DNA from: Caenispirillum salinarum_A
GTDB lineage: Bacteria; Pseudomonadota; Alphaproteobacteria; Rhodospirillales; Rhodospirillaceae
Direction: 5' to 3'
NCBI RefSeq assembly: GCF_044803115.1
Contig: NZ_CP085224.1
Location: 4,588,001 to 4,652,000 of the forward strand
DNA length: 64,000 bases
A model generated the notes under the pieces. That model was not told the origin of the DNA. It worked only from the letters and a program-made list of their open reading frames with translations, and searched no databases. The position numbers and the translations under genes were made by a program. Shown here one piece after another: positions 34,820 to 43,522 of the stretch; within the stretch, counting starts at the first letter, position 1; every line of letters begins with the position of its first letter.

Positions 34820-37210
34820 TCAACGCCCCCTGCGCGAGAGGCGCAGGGCGTTGGTGATCACCACCACGGACGACGACGACATGGCCAGCGCCGCGATCAG
34901 CGGCGTCACGAAGCCGCCGACGGCGAGCGGTATGGTGAAGACATTGTAAAGCAGCGCCAGGCCGAAATTCTGCTTCACCAAGCGGTCGGCGCGCCGCGCC
35001 GTGTCCAGCACCTCCAGCACCGGCCCAAGACGCTGTCCCTGGAAGACCACGTCGGCGGCGGTCTGGCTGACGTCCACGGCGGTCGACGGCGAGACGGAGG
35101 CATCCGCCGCCGCCAGGGCCGGCGCGTCGTTGAGGCCGTCCCCGACCATCAGCACGCGCGCGCCCTCGGCCCGCAGCGCCTCCAGCCGGGCGCACTTGTC
35201 CGCCGGCGTGCAGGCGGCGCGCCAGGTGTCGATTCCCAACGCCCCGGCCACGGATCGCACAGCGGGCTCGCGGTCGCCGGACAGCAGTTCAAGACGGTAG
35301 CCGCGGCGCGCCAGTTCCGTCACCACTGCGGCGGCGTCCGGGCGCGGCGCGTCGGCGAATAGGAAGGGCACCGGCGCGACATCCGGGCGGGCCAGCCACA
35401 ACTCCGGTCCCGGCGCGGTATCGGCCGAGGTCGCCCAGGCGGTCGCGCCGTCGACTCCGCAGAAGACGCGGCTGCCCAGCCGCACCTCGCCGTCCGCCGT
35501 GGAAAGCCGCAGGCCCCGGCCCGGCACCTCCTCGACGCCTTCGGCCACCGGCGCGTCGGAACGGGCCGCCAGCGCCCGCGCCAGCGGGTGGCGGGAGGCC
35601 CCGGCCAGGCCTGCCGCCAGGTCCAGGTCGGCGCGGGTCCAGGCCGCCCCCTCCGTCAGCAGGTCGGGATGGCCGAGCGTCAGGGTGCCGGTCTTGTCGA
35701 AGACGATGGTGTCACAGCCGTTCAGCCGCTCCAGCGCCGTCGCGGTCTTGATCAGGATGCCGCCACGCAGCAGGCGCCCCGACGCGATGACCTGCACCAC
35801 GGGCACGGCCAGCGCCAGGGCGCAGGGGCAGGTGATGATCAGCACGGCGATGGCCGTCAGCAGGCTCTGCTGCCACGACGCGCCCGCGCCGAGGTACCAG
35901 CCGAGGAAGGTGCCCAGCGCCGCCAGGTGCACCACCGGCGCGTACCAGCGCGCCACGCGGTCGGCCAGCGCCACGTATTTGGCGCGGCCCTGCTCGGCCA
36001 CCTCCATCATGCGGACGATTTCGGCCAGCAGGGTGCGCTCGCCGACGGCATCGACGGTCAGCCGCAGCGGGCCCGACAGGTTGACGGTGCCGGCGAAGGC
36101 GCGGTCGCCGGGCGCGACGCTCTGGGGGACCGTCTCGCCGGTGATCAGGCTGGTATCCAGGTCGGAGCGGCCGTCCGTCACCGTGCCGTCGACGCCAACG
36201 CGCTCGCCGGCGGCGACCAGGATGGTCATGCCCGGCGCCACCTTGGCCGGCGGCAGCAGCCGGCGCGTGCCGTCGGCCTCCAGCACCGTGACCGATCCCG
36301 AGCCCAACGCCAGCAGGTGCTCCGCCGCCGAGCGGGCGCGGCCGCGCGCCCGGTTGTCCAGGTAGCGGCCCACCAGCAGGAAGAACAGCAGCATCACCGA
36401 GGCGTCGAAGTAGGCATGCTCGGCGCTGTTGATCACCTGCACCAGGCTCATGCCCGTCGCCAGCAGCACGCCGAGCGAGATGGGCACGTCCATGTTGGTG
36501 CGGCGGGCCCGCAGCGCCGTGAGGGCGGAGCGGAAGAACGGCCGCCCGGCATACAGCACCGCCGGCACCGCGATCAGCGCCGACAGCCAGTGCATCAGGT
36601 CGCGGGTAGCCCAGGTCATTTCCGCGCCGGACCACACGCTGACGGAAAACAGCATGACGTTGCCCGCGGCGAAGCCGGCCACGGCCATGGCGCGCAGAAG
36701 CTCGCGGTCGGCCTTGGCGCCCTCGCGGCCGAGCGCCTCGGGGTCGTAGGGGACAAGGCGGTACCCCACCTGAAGCACCGGCTCGATCAGGCCGTTGGGG
36801 CTGTCGGAGCCGGTCTCCGCCGGGTCCCAGCGTAGGGTGAGACGGCGCGTGGTCATGTTCACGCGGGCATTGCGCACGCCCGGCTGGCGGGTCAGCACGG
36901 TCTCGATCAGCCAGACGCAGGCCGCGCAGTGCAGCCCCTCCACCATCAGGTGAAGGGTGCGGGTGCCGTCATCCTCGGCATGGACGTGGGCCGAGAAGTC
37001 GGTGGCGAGCGCCTCGTCCTCGGGCTTGAGCGGCCGCGCATCGGGGTCGATGCAGCGCTTGCGGTAATAGGACTCGAGGCCCATGCCGTTGATGAGGCCA
37101 AAGGCGGCCTGACATCCGCGGCAACAGAAATCCGGCCCCGCCGGCGAACGCGGCGGAACCGGCGTACCGCAGTGCCTGCATTCAGCGAGGTGGCCGGTCA
37201 TGGCGGTCAT
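34820..37210 (-). CDS. ccoI: Copper-exporting P1B ATPase CcoI/FixI
   Basis: Pumps copper out of the cytoplasm for cbb3 oxidase assembly. In 796 aa it has an N-terminal Cys-rich segment (CRHCG and CCRGCQ), a heavy-metal-associated domain with LHCAACVW, eight predicted membrane segments, the metal motif TCPCALA, phosphorylation site DKTGTLT and GDGLNDAPALA. The start is ATG 37210; the longer frame begins with a TTG. The N-terminal CCxxC cluster followed by an HMA domain is typical of the FixI group and separates it from general CopA pumps. Confidence 0.95.
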   Translation of the reverse strand: MTAMTGHLAECRHCGTPVPPRSPAGPDFCCRGCQAAFGLINGMGLESYYRKRCIDPDARPLKPEDEALATDFSAHVHAEDDGTRTLHLMVEGLHCAACVWLIETVLTRQPGVRNARVNMTTRRLTLRWDPAETGSDSPNGLIEPVLQVGYRLVPYDPEALGREGAKADRELLRAMAVAGFAAGNVMLFSVSVWSGAEMTWATRDLMHWLSALIAVPAVLYAGRPFFRSALTALRARRTNMDVPISLGVLLATGMSLVQVINSAEHAYFDASVMLLFFLLVGRYLDNRARGRARSAAEHLLALGSGSVTVLEADGTRRLLPPAKVAPGMTILVAAGERVGVDGTVTDGRSDLDTSLITGETVPQSVAPGDRAFAGTVNLSGPLRLTVDAVGERTLLAEIVRMMEVAEQGRAKYVALADRVARWYAPVVHLAALGTFLGWYLGAGASWQQSLLTAIAVLIITCPCALALAVPVVQVIASGRLLRGGILIKTATALERLNGCDTIVFDKTGTLTLGHPDLLTEGAAWTRADLDLAAGLAGASRHPLARALAARSDAPVAEGVEEVPGRGLRLSTADGEVRLGSRVFCGVDGATAWATSADTAPGPELWLARPDVAPVPFLFADAPRPDAAAVVTELARRGYRLELLSGDREPAVRSVAGALGIDTWRAACTPADKCARLEALRAEGARVLMVGDGLNDAPALAAADASVSPSTAVDVSQTAADVVFQGQRLGPVLEVLDTARRADRLVKQNFGLALLYNVFTIPLAVGGFVTPLIAALAMSSSSVVVITNALRLSRRGR

Positions 37211-37280
37211 GGTCCACAAGACGAAGGCGAACGCCGCCGGGCCGGGCGCCCGGTGCGCCGGCCGGCGGCGCCGGCGTTCG

Positions 37281-37790
37281 TCACTTCACGAAGATGCGGT
37301 CGTACATGCGGAAGGTATCGTCGCCCTTGCGCGCCAGCACGCGGATTTCCCACTGGCCGGGCTGAGGCAGGACGATTTTCGTGCCGTAGCGGCCGGTGTC
37401 GCGGCGGGTCAGGCGGACCTCCTGATCCATGCCCGCCTGCGTCGGCCGGCGGATTTCCGCAAAGACCTCCAGGCCTTCCAGCCCCTCGCCATCGGGGCCG
37501 GTGGCGGAAATCATCAGGTCCGCCGGGTAGTCGCCCGGACGGTCCTTGGTCATCTGCTCGGCCTGAAGCCCCACCGTCCAGCCCAGCGCCTTCTGAGCCT
37601 CGGCCTCGGCCAGGGTCTGGTTGTACAGCCGCCCCTTTTCATAGGCGTTGCGGGTTTCCAGCCCGTTGAAGGTGCTGGTGGCGAAGTAGGCCAGCGCCCC
37701 GTTCACCCCGACGACCACCATGAAGGCGGCGACGAAGATATAGGGATACCACCAGCCGCTGGGCCGTGGCGTGTTGCCGGTCATGCTCAT
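37281..37790 (-). CDS. ccoH: FixH/CcoH family protein
   Basis: A 169-residue protein with one N-terminal membrane segment (about 13-38) and a periplasmic FixH domain, conserved in GQWEIRVLARKGDD near the end. It stabilises the cbb3 complex during assembly. ATG 37790 follows a GGAG site; a second ATG lies two codons later. It lies between ccoG and ccoI in the expected order. Confidence 0.93.
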   Translation of the reverse strand: MSMTGNTPRPSGWWYPYIFVAAFMVVVGVNGALAYFATSTFNGLETRNAYEKGRLYNQTLAEAEAQKALGWTVGLQAEQMTKDRPGDYPADLMISATGPDGEGLEGLEVFAEIRRPTQAGMDQEVRLTRRDTGRYGTKIVLPQPGQWEIRVLARKGDDTFRMYDRIFVK

Positions 37791-37839
37791 GTCGAAACGA
37801 TGCTCCTGCCTCTCGAGCCAGGACCCGGAGGGGCGCGCA

Positions 37840-39330
37840 TCAGCGCGCCCCGGGACCGGCGAACAGCGTATCATACTCCATGACCTCACCGCTCGCCTGA
37901 TTGGTCAGGACGAACTCCAGTTCGGTCGAGGAGCCCTGCAGCGCCGACGGCGGCGCGGTGACGTAGATGCGGAACGTGCCCACCGAGTCGCCCTTCACCG
38001 GCAGCTCCGCGGAGTCTACGGGCTCGTCCGTGTAGCCGACCACGTTCAGCGTCGCCCCCTCGATGCCCTGGGTGTCCAGCGTGTAGGTCTGGTCGCCCGG
38101 CTGCATGTTGAGCACCTTGAAGGTGTAGCCGTTGCGGATCTGGCCGTCGGACAGCGGCACGTACAGCGGGCTCCGCTCGTGCAGCACGTTGATCTCGGTG
38201 GTCGCGCGGGTGGACAGGCCATACACCATGACCGCGGTGACGATCACCATCATCACCGCATAGATGATGGTGCGGGCGCGGACGAAGCGGTACTTGGTCG
38301 GCTCGCCCCTGGCGCGGGCCACCTGATTGTTGGTGCTGTCGTAGGTGATCAGGCCGCGCGGCAGGTTGAAGCGGTCCATGATCTGGTTGCAGGCATCGAT
38401 GCACAGGCCGCAGCCAATGCACGCCAGCTGGCTGCCGTTGCGGATGTCGATGCCCGTGGGGCACACCTGGACGCACATGGTGCAGTCCACACAGTGGCCG
38501 CGGTCCTTAAAGGACTCGCCCTTCTTGGCGAAGCCGCGGGGCTCGCCGCGCCATTTCTCGTAGGTGACGACCAGGCTGTCCTCGTCGAACATGGCGGCCT
38601 GGAAGCGCGGCCACGGGCACATGTAGATGCACACCTGCTCGCGCGCCCAGCCGGCCAGCAGGAACGTCACGCCGGCGATCACGGCCAGGAAGCCGTAGAT
38701 CCCCAGCGATGCCTGGCCGGTGGCGATGTCGACCGAGGTTTCCCACGCCGGGTTGAAGTAGATCATCCAGGTCCAGGCGGTCGCGGTGGCGATGGCGGCC
38801 CAAATGGCGATCTTCAGCGTCTTGATGCCGAACTTGCGCGCGGTCATCCGGCTCTTGTCGAACTTCATCCGCTTGTTGCGGTCGCCCTCAAGCCTCTTTT
38901 CCACCCATACGAACAGATCGGTGAACACCGTCTGGATGCAGGTGAAGCCGCACCACACGCGGCCCAGAAGCGCGGTGACGAAGAACAGGCCGATGGAACC
39001 CAGGATCAGCACGCCGGTCAGGTAGTAGACCTCCTGCGGCCAGATCTCGACCCAGAAGAAATAGCCGCGGCGGCCGGCCAGGTCCATGAGGATGGCCTGG
39101 TCGGGGGCATCGCCCGCCCGATCCCAGGGAATCCAGGGGCCGATGAAATAGATGCCAAGAAGCACGATCATGGCGATCCATTTCAGGTTCCGGAAGGTCC
39201 CCTGGATCGCGCGCGGGTACACCTTTTCGTACGCCGCGTACAGCGAGGACTTCTGCGTTTCTTCCGGCTTCTTGCCCGACGGACGGGAAGGCTTGGGCGC
39301 CTTCTCCGCAACCTCGTTCGCTACCGCCAT
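37840..39330 (-). CDS. ccoG: CcoG/FixG/RdxA cytochrome oxidase accessory protein
   Basis: A 496-residue membrane iron-sulfur protein; the family reduces copper for the cbb3 copper pathway. It has several membrane segments, a CGFTC motif after the second span, MCPWPRFQ, and two [4Fe-4S] motifs in CVDCTMCVQVCPTGID and CIGCGLCIDACNQ. The C-terminal 150 residues form an immunoglobulin-like periplasmic domain. It is the first gene of ccoGHIS. An FNR/FixK-like box lies 296 bases upstream. Confidence 0.96.
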   Translation of the reverse strand: MAVANEVAEKAPKPSRPSGKKPEETQKSSLYAAYEKVYPRAIQGTFRNLKWIAMIVLLGIYFIGPWIPWDRAGDAPDQAILMDLAGRRGYFFWVEIWPQEVYYLTGVLILGSIGLFFVTALLGRVWCGFTCIQTVFTDLFVWVEKRLEGDRNKRMKFDKSRMTARKFGIKTLKIAIWAAIATATAWTWMIYFNPAWETSVDIATGQASLGIYGFLAVIAGVTFLLAGWAREQVCIYMCPWPRFQAAMFDEDSLVVTYEKWRGEPRGFAKKGESFKDRGHCVDCTMCVQVCPTGIDIRNGSQLACIGCGLCIDACNQIMDRFNLPRGLITYDSTNNQVARARGEPTKYRFVRARTIIYAVMMVIVTAVMVYGLSTRATTEINVLHERSPLYVPLSDGQIRNGYTFKVLNMQPGDQTYTLDTQGIEGATLNVVGYTDEPVDSAELPVKGDSVGTFRIYVTAPPSALQGSSTELEFVLTNQASGEVMEYDTLFAGPGAR

Positions 39331-39625
39331 GGTATCGCGACCTCTCTCTCATGACTGCGCCGCTTGGCCCCACACCAGTCGGCGACCATAGGGATAATGC
39401 GGGCAGGCCACGCCGGCAACCGGATCAACCGCATGTCGGCCATGCACGCGCGCGCGTGGCGCGACGGTCGGACCGGCTGCGATGTGTCGTATGCGGTGTG
39501 GCTGTGCTCGACCGTCTCCCCTGCCGGCGGCCCGCCGTGCGGGCCCACGGTTCGACGCCCCTTGGCATCTCCCGCCGCGGCAGAAGCCGGTGCTTCTTCA
39601 TGCCACCGATCGTACGGTGGTTGAA

Positions 39626-39639
39626 ATGACATCGATCAA
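39626..39639 (-). promoter_or_regulatory. FNR/FixK-type box upstream of ccoG
   Basis: On the minus strand the sequence reads TTGAT-CGAT-GTCAT, matching the FnrL/FixK consensus TTGAT-N4-GTCAA at nine of ten fixed positions. If it acts from -41.5, transcription would start near 39591. The position fits oxygen control of ccoGHIS, although the leader would be 260 bases long. Confidence 0.5.
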
Positions 39640-39851
39640 TGGACCGAGTCCGAAACGCCCCTGCGGCCGGGAAAACCGACCCGTTCGGGCGGGCGGCTTC
39701 GGGTCCAGTAAATGCGCCTGTATAAGCGATTCGTCAAGGACCTAAAGGTCTACTTCTGCTGGGGCCAAGGCGGCCGCGGCAACCGGATTCGGCGCCGAAA
39801 CCCAGCCCACGGGCACGGCGCCGCCGCGACACGGCCGGCGCCGGAAAGACA

Positions 39852-39883
39852 CAGGGCCCGACTGCCGAGGCAATCGGGCCCTG
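39852..39883 (-). terminator. Terminator after ccoP
   Basis: A perfect 10-bp stem (39852-39861 with 39874-39883) with a 12-base loop lies 27 bases after the ccoP stop. The minus-strand tail TGTCTTTCC is only moderately T-rich. It separates ccoNOQP from ccoGHIS. Confidence 0.6.
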
Positions 39884-39909
39884 CGCCCAAAGCAACCAGG
39901 GGATCAGGC

Positions 39910-40776
39910 TTACTGACCGCCACCCAGCGAGTGGACGTAGACGGTTACCTGCTTGATCTCCTCCTCGCCGAGGCGGCCGCCCCAGGCCGGCATGACACCG
40001 TGCTTGGGCTCGTAGATCTGAGCCTCCACGGCATCCCGGTCGCCGGAGTACAGCCACAGCTGGTTGTTGAGCGGCGGCGCGCCCAGAACCTGCTGGCCCT
40101 CACCCTCGAAGCCGTGGCACGCGGCGCACTGCTCTTCATAGAGGGTGGCACCCTCGGTGCCCTCGTTGGGGTTGCCCGACGCCAGCGACACGACGTAGTC
40201 GGTGACCGCGTCGATCTCGGAATCGCTCAGGATATCCATGGCGCCGAAGGCCGGCATCTCGGACAGGCGCGTGTCCGCGTTCTGGTCCCAGCGGATGCCG
40301 TGCTGCAGGGTGGTGTAGATTTCGTCCAGCGTGCCGCCCCAGATCCACTCGTCATCGGCGAGGGTGGGATAGCCGAACTGGCCGGCGCCGCCCGACTGGT
40401 GGCACGGCGCGCAGTTTTCCTTGAACACCACCTGGCCGCCGGCCATGGCGTAGTTGCGCAGGTTGGTGTCGGCCACGATCTCGTCCAGGGACGAGGTCTT
40501 GATGGCCTCCAGCTTGTCGGCGTGCTCGGCGCGCGCCGCCACCAGGTCGGTCTCCAGCTCGGCACGCGAGCTGTAGCCCAACAAGCCGCCGGTGGCGCTG
40601 TTGGTCAGCGGAATCGCCGGATAGGCGAAAACATAGCCGACCGAGAAGATCACCGTCGCCCAGAACACGTACACCCACCACTTGGGCAGCGGCGTGTTCA
40701 GCTCGCGGATGCCGTCCCATTCGTGGCCAGTGGTATGCTGGCCGGTAATGGCGTCCTTTTCAGGGGTTCCCGCCAT
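39910..40776 (-). CDS. ccoP: cbb3 cytochrome c oxidase subunit III (dihaem)
   Basis: A 288-residue dihaem cytochrome c that passes electrons to CcoO/CcoN. Residues about 30-55 form the membrane anchor (WWVYVFWATVIFSVGYVFAYP). Two haem-binding motifs, CAPCH and CAACH, are present with candidate distal Met residues in EMPAFG and VMPAWGG. ATG 40776 follows AAGGAG; the stop of ccoQ sits one base before it, so the pair is coupled. It is the last gene of ccoNOQP. Confidence 0.97.
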   Translation of the reverse strand: MAGTPEKDAITGQHTTGHEWDGIRELNTPLPKWWVYVFWATVIFSVGYVFAYPAIPLTNSATGGLLGYSSRAELETDLVAARAEHADKLEAIKTSSLDEIVADTNLRNYAMAGGQVVFKENCAPCHQSGGAGQFGYPTLADDEWIWGGTLDEIYTTLQHGIRWDQNADTRLSEMPAFGAMDILSDSEIDAVTDYVVSLASGNPNEGTEGATLYEEQCAACHGFEGEGQQVLGAPPLNNQLWLYSGDRDAVEAQIYEPKHGVMPAWGGRLGEEEIKQVTVYVHSLGGGQ

Positions 40777-40777
40777 T

Positions 40778-40948
40778 TCACTGCTCCTTGTCGTCATCTT
40801 CCCGGAAGATGATGTTCTTGTCGTCCTCAAACCGTCCCTTGTTCTTGGGACGGAAGGCGAAGAACACCACCCCCAGGAAGAGAATCATCAGCCATAGGCC
40901 CCAGAACTGGCGCAGGAAGTCGCTCAGGTTGTGCAGGTCTTCCAGCAT
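40778..40948 (-). CDS. ccoQ: cbb3 oxidase subunit IV CcoQ
   Basis: A 56-residue protein with one membrane segment (FWGLWLMILFLGVVFFAF) followed by the charged tail RPKNKGRFEDDKNIIF, typical of CcoQ, which stabilises the complex. It lies 12 bases after ccoO and 1 base before ccoP. I translated it by hand from ATG 40948 to TGA 40778. Confidence 0.93.
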   Translation of the reverse strand: MLEDLHNLSDFLRQFWGLWLMILFLGVVFFAFRPKNKGRFEDDKNIIFREDDDKEQ

Positions 40949-40960
40949 CAGATCCTTGCC

Positions 40961-41692
40961 TTACCGATACGCGTTGGCTTCGCCGGCATCGAACTCGGAG
41001 AAGTCGACCAGGGTGCCCAGCATCTGCAGGTAGGCCACCAGGGCGTCCATTTCCGTGATCATGTCGGGGTTGCCGTCGAGGTCGCCGCCGTTGGCCTTGG
41101 GATAGGCCTCCGTCACCGTGTCGAGATCACCGTTGGCCTGGGCTTCCAGGTGCAGGGCGGCGTTCTCGATCTGGTCATCGGTGTAGGGGACGCCCACGAT
41201 GCGCAGCGTGCGCAGGTGATCGGCGATGTCGTCGTACTTGAGCGGCGTGGTCGCCAGGTGCGGGTAGCCCGGCATGATCGATTCCGGCACGACCGACCGC
41301 GGGTCGATCATGTGACGGGTGTGCCACTCGTTGGAGTACTTGCCGCCCACGCGCGCCAGGTCGGGACCGGTGCGCTTGGAGCCCCACTGGAACGGGTGGT
41401 CGTACTTCGACTCCGCGGCCAGCGAGTAATGACCGTAACGCTCCACCTCGTCGCGGAACGGACGGATCATCTGGCTGTGACAGTTGTAGCAGCCTTCACG
41501 GATGTAGATGTTGCGGCCCTGCAGCTCCAGCGGGCTGTAGGGGCGGACACCGTCCACCTTCTCGATCGTGTTCTGGATCGAGAACAGCGGAACGATCTCC
41601 ACGATGCCGCCGATGATGATCGTCAGGAAGATGCCCAGCGTCAGAAGCAGGACGTTCTTCTCGATCTTCTCGTGTTGCTTGATGAGAGACAT
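40961..41692 (-). CDS. ccoO: cbb3 cytochrome c oxidase subunit II (monohaem)
   Basis: A 243-residue monohaem cytochrome c subunit. It has an N-terminal anchor (about 12-38), the haem motif CYNCHSQMIRPFRDE directly after REG, and the conserved PRSVVPESIMPGYP with the axial Met. It is positioned 13 bases after ccoN. Confidence 0.98.
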   Translation of the reverse strand: MSLIKQHEKIEKNVLLLTLGIFLTIIIGGIVEIVPLFSIQNTIEKVDGVRPYSPLELQGRNIYIREGCYNCHSQMIRPFRDEVERYGHYSLAAESKYDHPFQWGSKRTGPDLARVGGKYSNEWHTRHMIDPRSVVPESIMPGYPHLATTPLKYDDIADHLRTLRIVGVPYTDDQIENAALHLEAQANGDLDTVTEAYPKANGGDLDGNPDMITEMDALVAYLQMLGTLVDFSEFDAGEANAYR

Positions 41693-41705
41693 GTCAGCCT
41701 ACCCC

Positions 41706-43181
41706 TTACTGCTGGGCGCCGGCGACGGCTTCCGGCGCCTCATAGGGACGCTCGGTGCGCACGTCACCCTTGATGGTGCGGTACATGTTGTAGGCCATGA
41801 TCAGGCCACCAATCACGAACAGCAGACCGCCGAAGGCGCGGATCACGTAGTAGGGGTGCATGGCCTCCACGGTCTCGATGAACGAGTACTGCAGGAAGCC
41901 CAGCTCATCATAGGCGCGCCACATCAGGCCCTGCATGATGCCCGAGATCCACATCGCGGTGATGTAGAGCACGATGCCGATGGTGGCGATCCAGAAGTGA
42001 TAGCTGACCAGGCGCATGCTGTAGAGCTGCGAACGCTTCCACAGGACCGGGAACAGGTAGTACATCGCGCCGAAGGACACGAAGGCCACCCAGCCGAGCG
42101 CGCCGGAGTGCACGTGGCCGACGGTCCAGTCGGTGTAGTGCGACAGCGAGTTCACGGCCTTCACCGACATCATCGGACCTTCGAAGGTCGACATGCCGTA
42201 GAACGCGACCGAGGTCACCAGGAAGCGCATGACAGGGTCGGTGCGCAGCTTTTCCCAGGCACCCGACAGGGTCATGATGCCGTTGATCATGCCGCCCCAC
42301 GAGGGCATCCACAGCATCACCGAGAACACCATGCCCAGCGTCTGCGTCCAGTCGGGCAGCGCGGTGTAGTGCAGGTGGTGCGGACCGGCCCAGATGTACA
42401 GGAAGATCAGGGCCCAGAAGTGCACGATCGACAGACGGTAGGAATAGACCGGACGCTCGGCGCGCTTGGGAATGAAGTAGTACATCATGCCCAGGAAGCC
42501 GGCGGTCAGGAAGAAGCCCACCGCGTTGTGGCCGTACCACCACTGCGTCATCGCGTCCTGAACGCCCGAGTACAGGGTGTAGGACTTGGCGCCGAAGAAG
42601 CTGACCGGCACGGCGAGGCCGTTGCCCAGGTGCAGCATGGCGACGGTGACGATGAACGCCAGCAGGAACCAGTTGGCCACGTAGATGTGCGGCTCGCGGC
42701 GCTTGATCAGCGTGCCGACGAACGTGGTCAGGTAGGCGACCCAAACGACGGTCAGCCACAGGTCGACGAACCACTCCGGTTCGGCGTATTCCTTGCCCTG
42801 GGTGTAGCCGAGCACGTAGCCCAGCGCCGCCATGACGATGAACGCCTGGTAGCCCCAGAAGACGAAGTTGCCGAGCGCGGCGCCGCCGTAAAGGCCGGTG
42901 CGGCAGGTGCGCTGCACGATATAAAGCGACGAGCCGATCAGGATGTTGCCGCCGAAGGCGAAAATCACCGCCGACGTGTGGACCGGGCGCAGACGCCCGA
43001 AGGTCGTCCACTCAAGATCGAAGTTCAGAGCCGGGAAGGCCAACTGCCAGGCGATGAAATCGCCCGCCAGAAAGCCCACCACGCCCCAGAACATCGCCGC
43101 AATGACGAAGTTGCGAATAACACCTTCATTGTAAGGCGTCGCCGCGGACTGGGCGTTGTACGCCGTGGTCGCTTGGGTCAT
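41706..43181 (-). CDS. ccoN: cbb3 cytochrome c oxidase subunit I (catalytic)
   Basis: Haem-copper oxidase subunit that reduces O2 to water with high affinity and pumps protons. At 491 aa it has twelve predicted membrane helices, RPVHTSAVIFAF for a low-spin haem ligand, the CuB/haem b3 region WWYGHNAVGFFLT, and AGPHHLHYTALP and DWTVGHVHSGALGW. The start is ATG 43181 with a perfect AAGGAGG; the longer frame to 43217 has no such site. It heads ccoNOQP. Confidence 0.98.
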   Translation of the reverse strand: MTQATTAYNAQSAATPYNEGVIRNFVIAAMFWGVVGFLAGDFIAWQLAFPALNFDLEWTTFGRLRPVHTSAVIFAFGGNILIGSSLYIVQRTCRTGLYGGAALGNFVFWGYQAFIVMAALGYVLGYTQGKEYAEPEWFVDLWLTVVWVAYLTTFVGTLIKRREPHIYVANWFLLAFIVTVAMLHLGNGLAVPVSFFGAKSYTLYSGVQDAMTQWWYGHNAVGFFLTAGFLGMMYYFIPKRAERPVYSYRLSIVHFWALIFLYIWAGPHHLHYTALPDWTQTLGMVFSVMLWMPSWGGMINGIMTLSGAWEKLRTDPVMRFLVTSVAFYGMSTFEGPMMSVKAVNSLSHYTDWTVGHVHSGALGWVAFVSFGAMYYLFPVLWKRSQLYSMRLVSYHFWIATIGIVLYITAMWISGIMQGLMWRAYDELGFLQYSFIETVEAMHPYYVIRAFGGLLFVIGGLIMAYNMYRTIKGDVRTERPYEAPEAVAGAQQ

Positions 43182-43522
43182 GACCCCTCCTTGATCGACC
43201 AGAACATTCTTCCCCATCCGGTGCGGATGGCACGCGGCACGAGATCGGCCGGAACCCCTGCCTCCGAGGAGGCTCCCCTTCGGGTTTCCGCGTCACTCGC
43301 GCCGGTCGGCGCTTTTCCGACCGTTGCCCCGCCGCCCGCGATCTGCAAAAACATCACGCACGACAGGGTCCGGCCTTTTGACAGCCGGACTTTCATCTAT
43401 AGCAAATGCCACAAATTTTCCAGCCAAAAGACGGCCTCGGCCGCAATCCTGCCGCGATCATGCCGGCGGCGTTGCACGCGGGCCCGCCGCCGCTCCGACT
43501 CAGCCTCTGTCCAGGACGCCCC
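43182..43522. other. Divergent promoter region ccoN / rlmI
   Basis: 341 bases without a gene. On the plus strand TTGACA (43378-43383) is a perfect -35, but no good -10 follows at normal spacing. A 7-bp stem with a 7-base loop lies at 43304-43324. I found no FNR/FixK box here, although ccoN is a classic FNR/FixK target, so its control may differ from that of ccoGHIS. Confidence 0.4.

Larger units (their letters stand above)
39331..39909. other. 579-bp gap between ccoG and ccoP
   Basis: No convincing gene is present; short frames here lack ribosome sites and family matches. It holds the ccoP terminator (39852-39883), an FNR/FixK-like box (39626-39639), and a TTGACG on the minus strand (39738-39733) that could be a -35 element but lacks a good -10. 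The gap probably contains the promoter of ccoGHIS. Confidence 0.6.
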
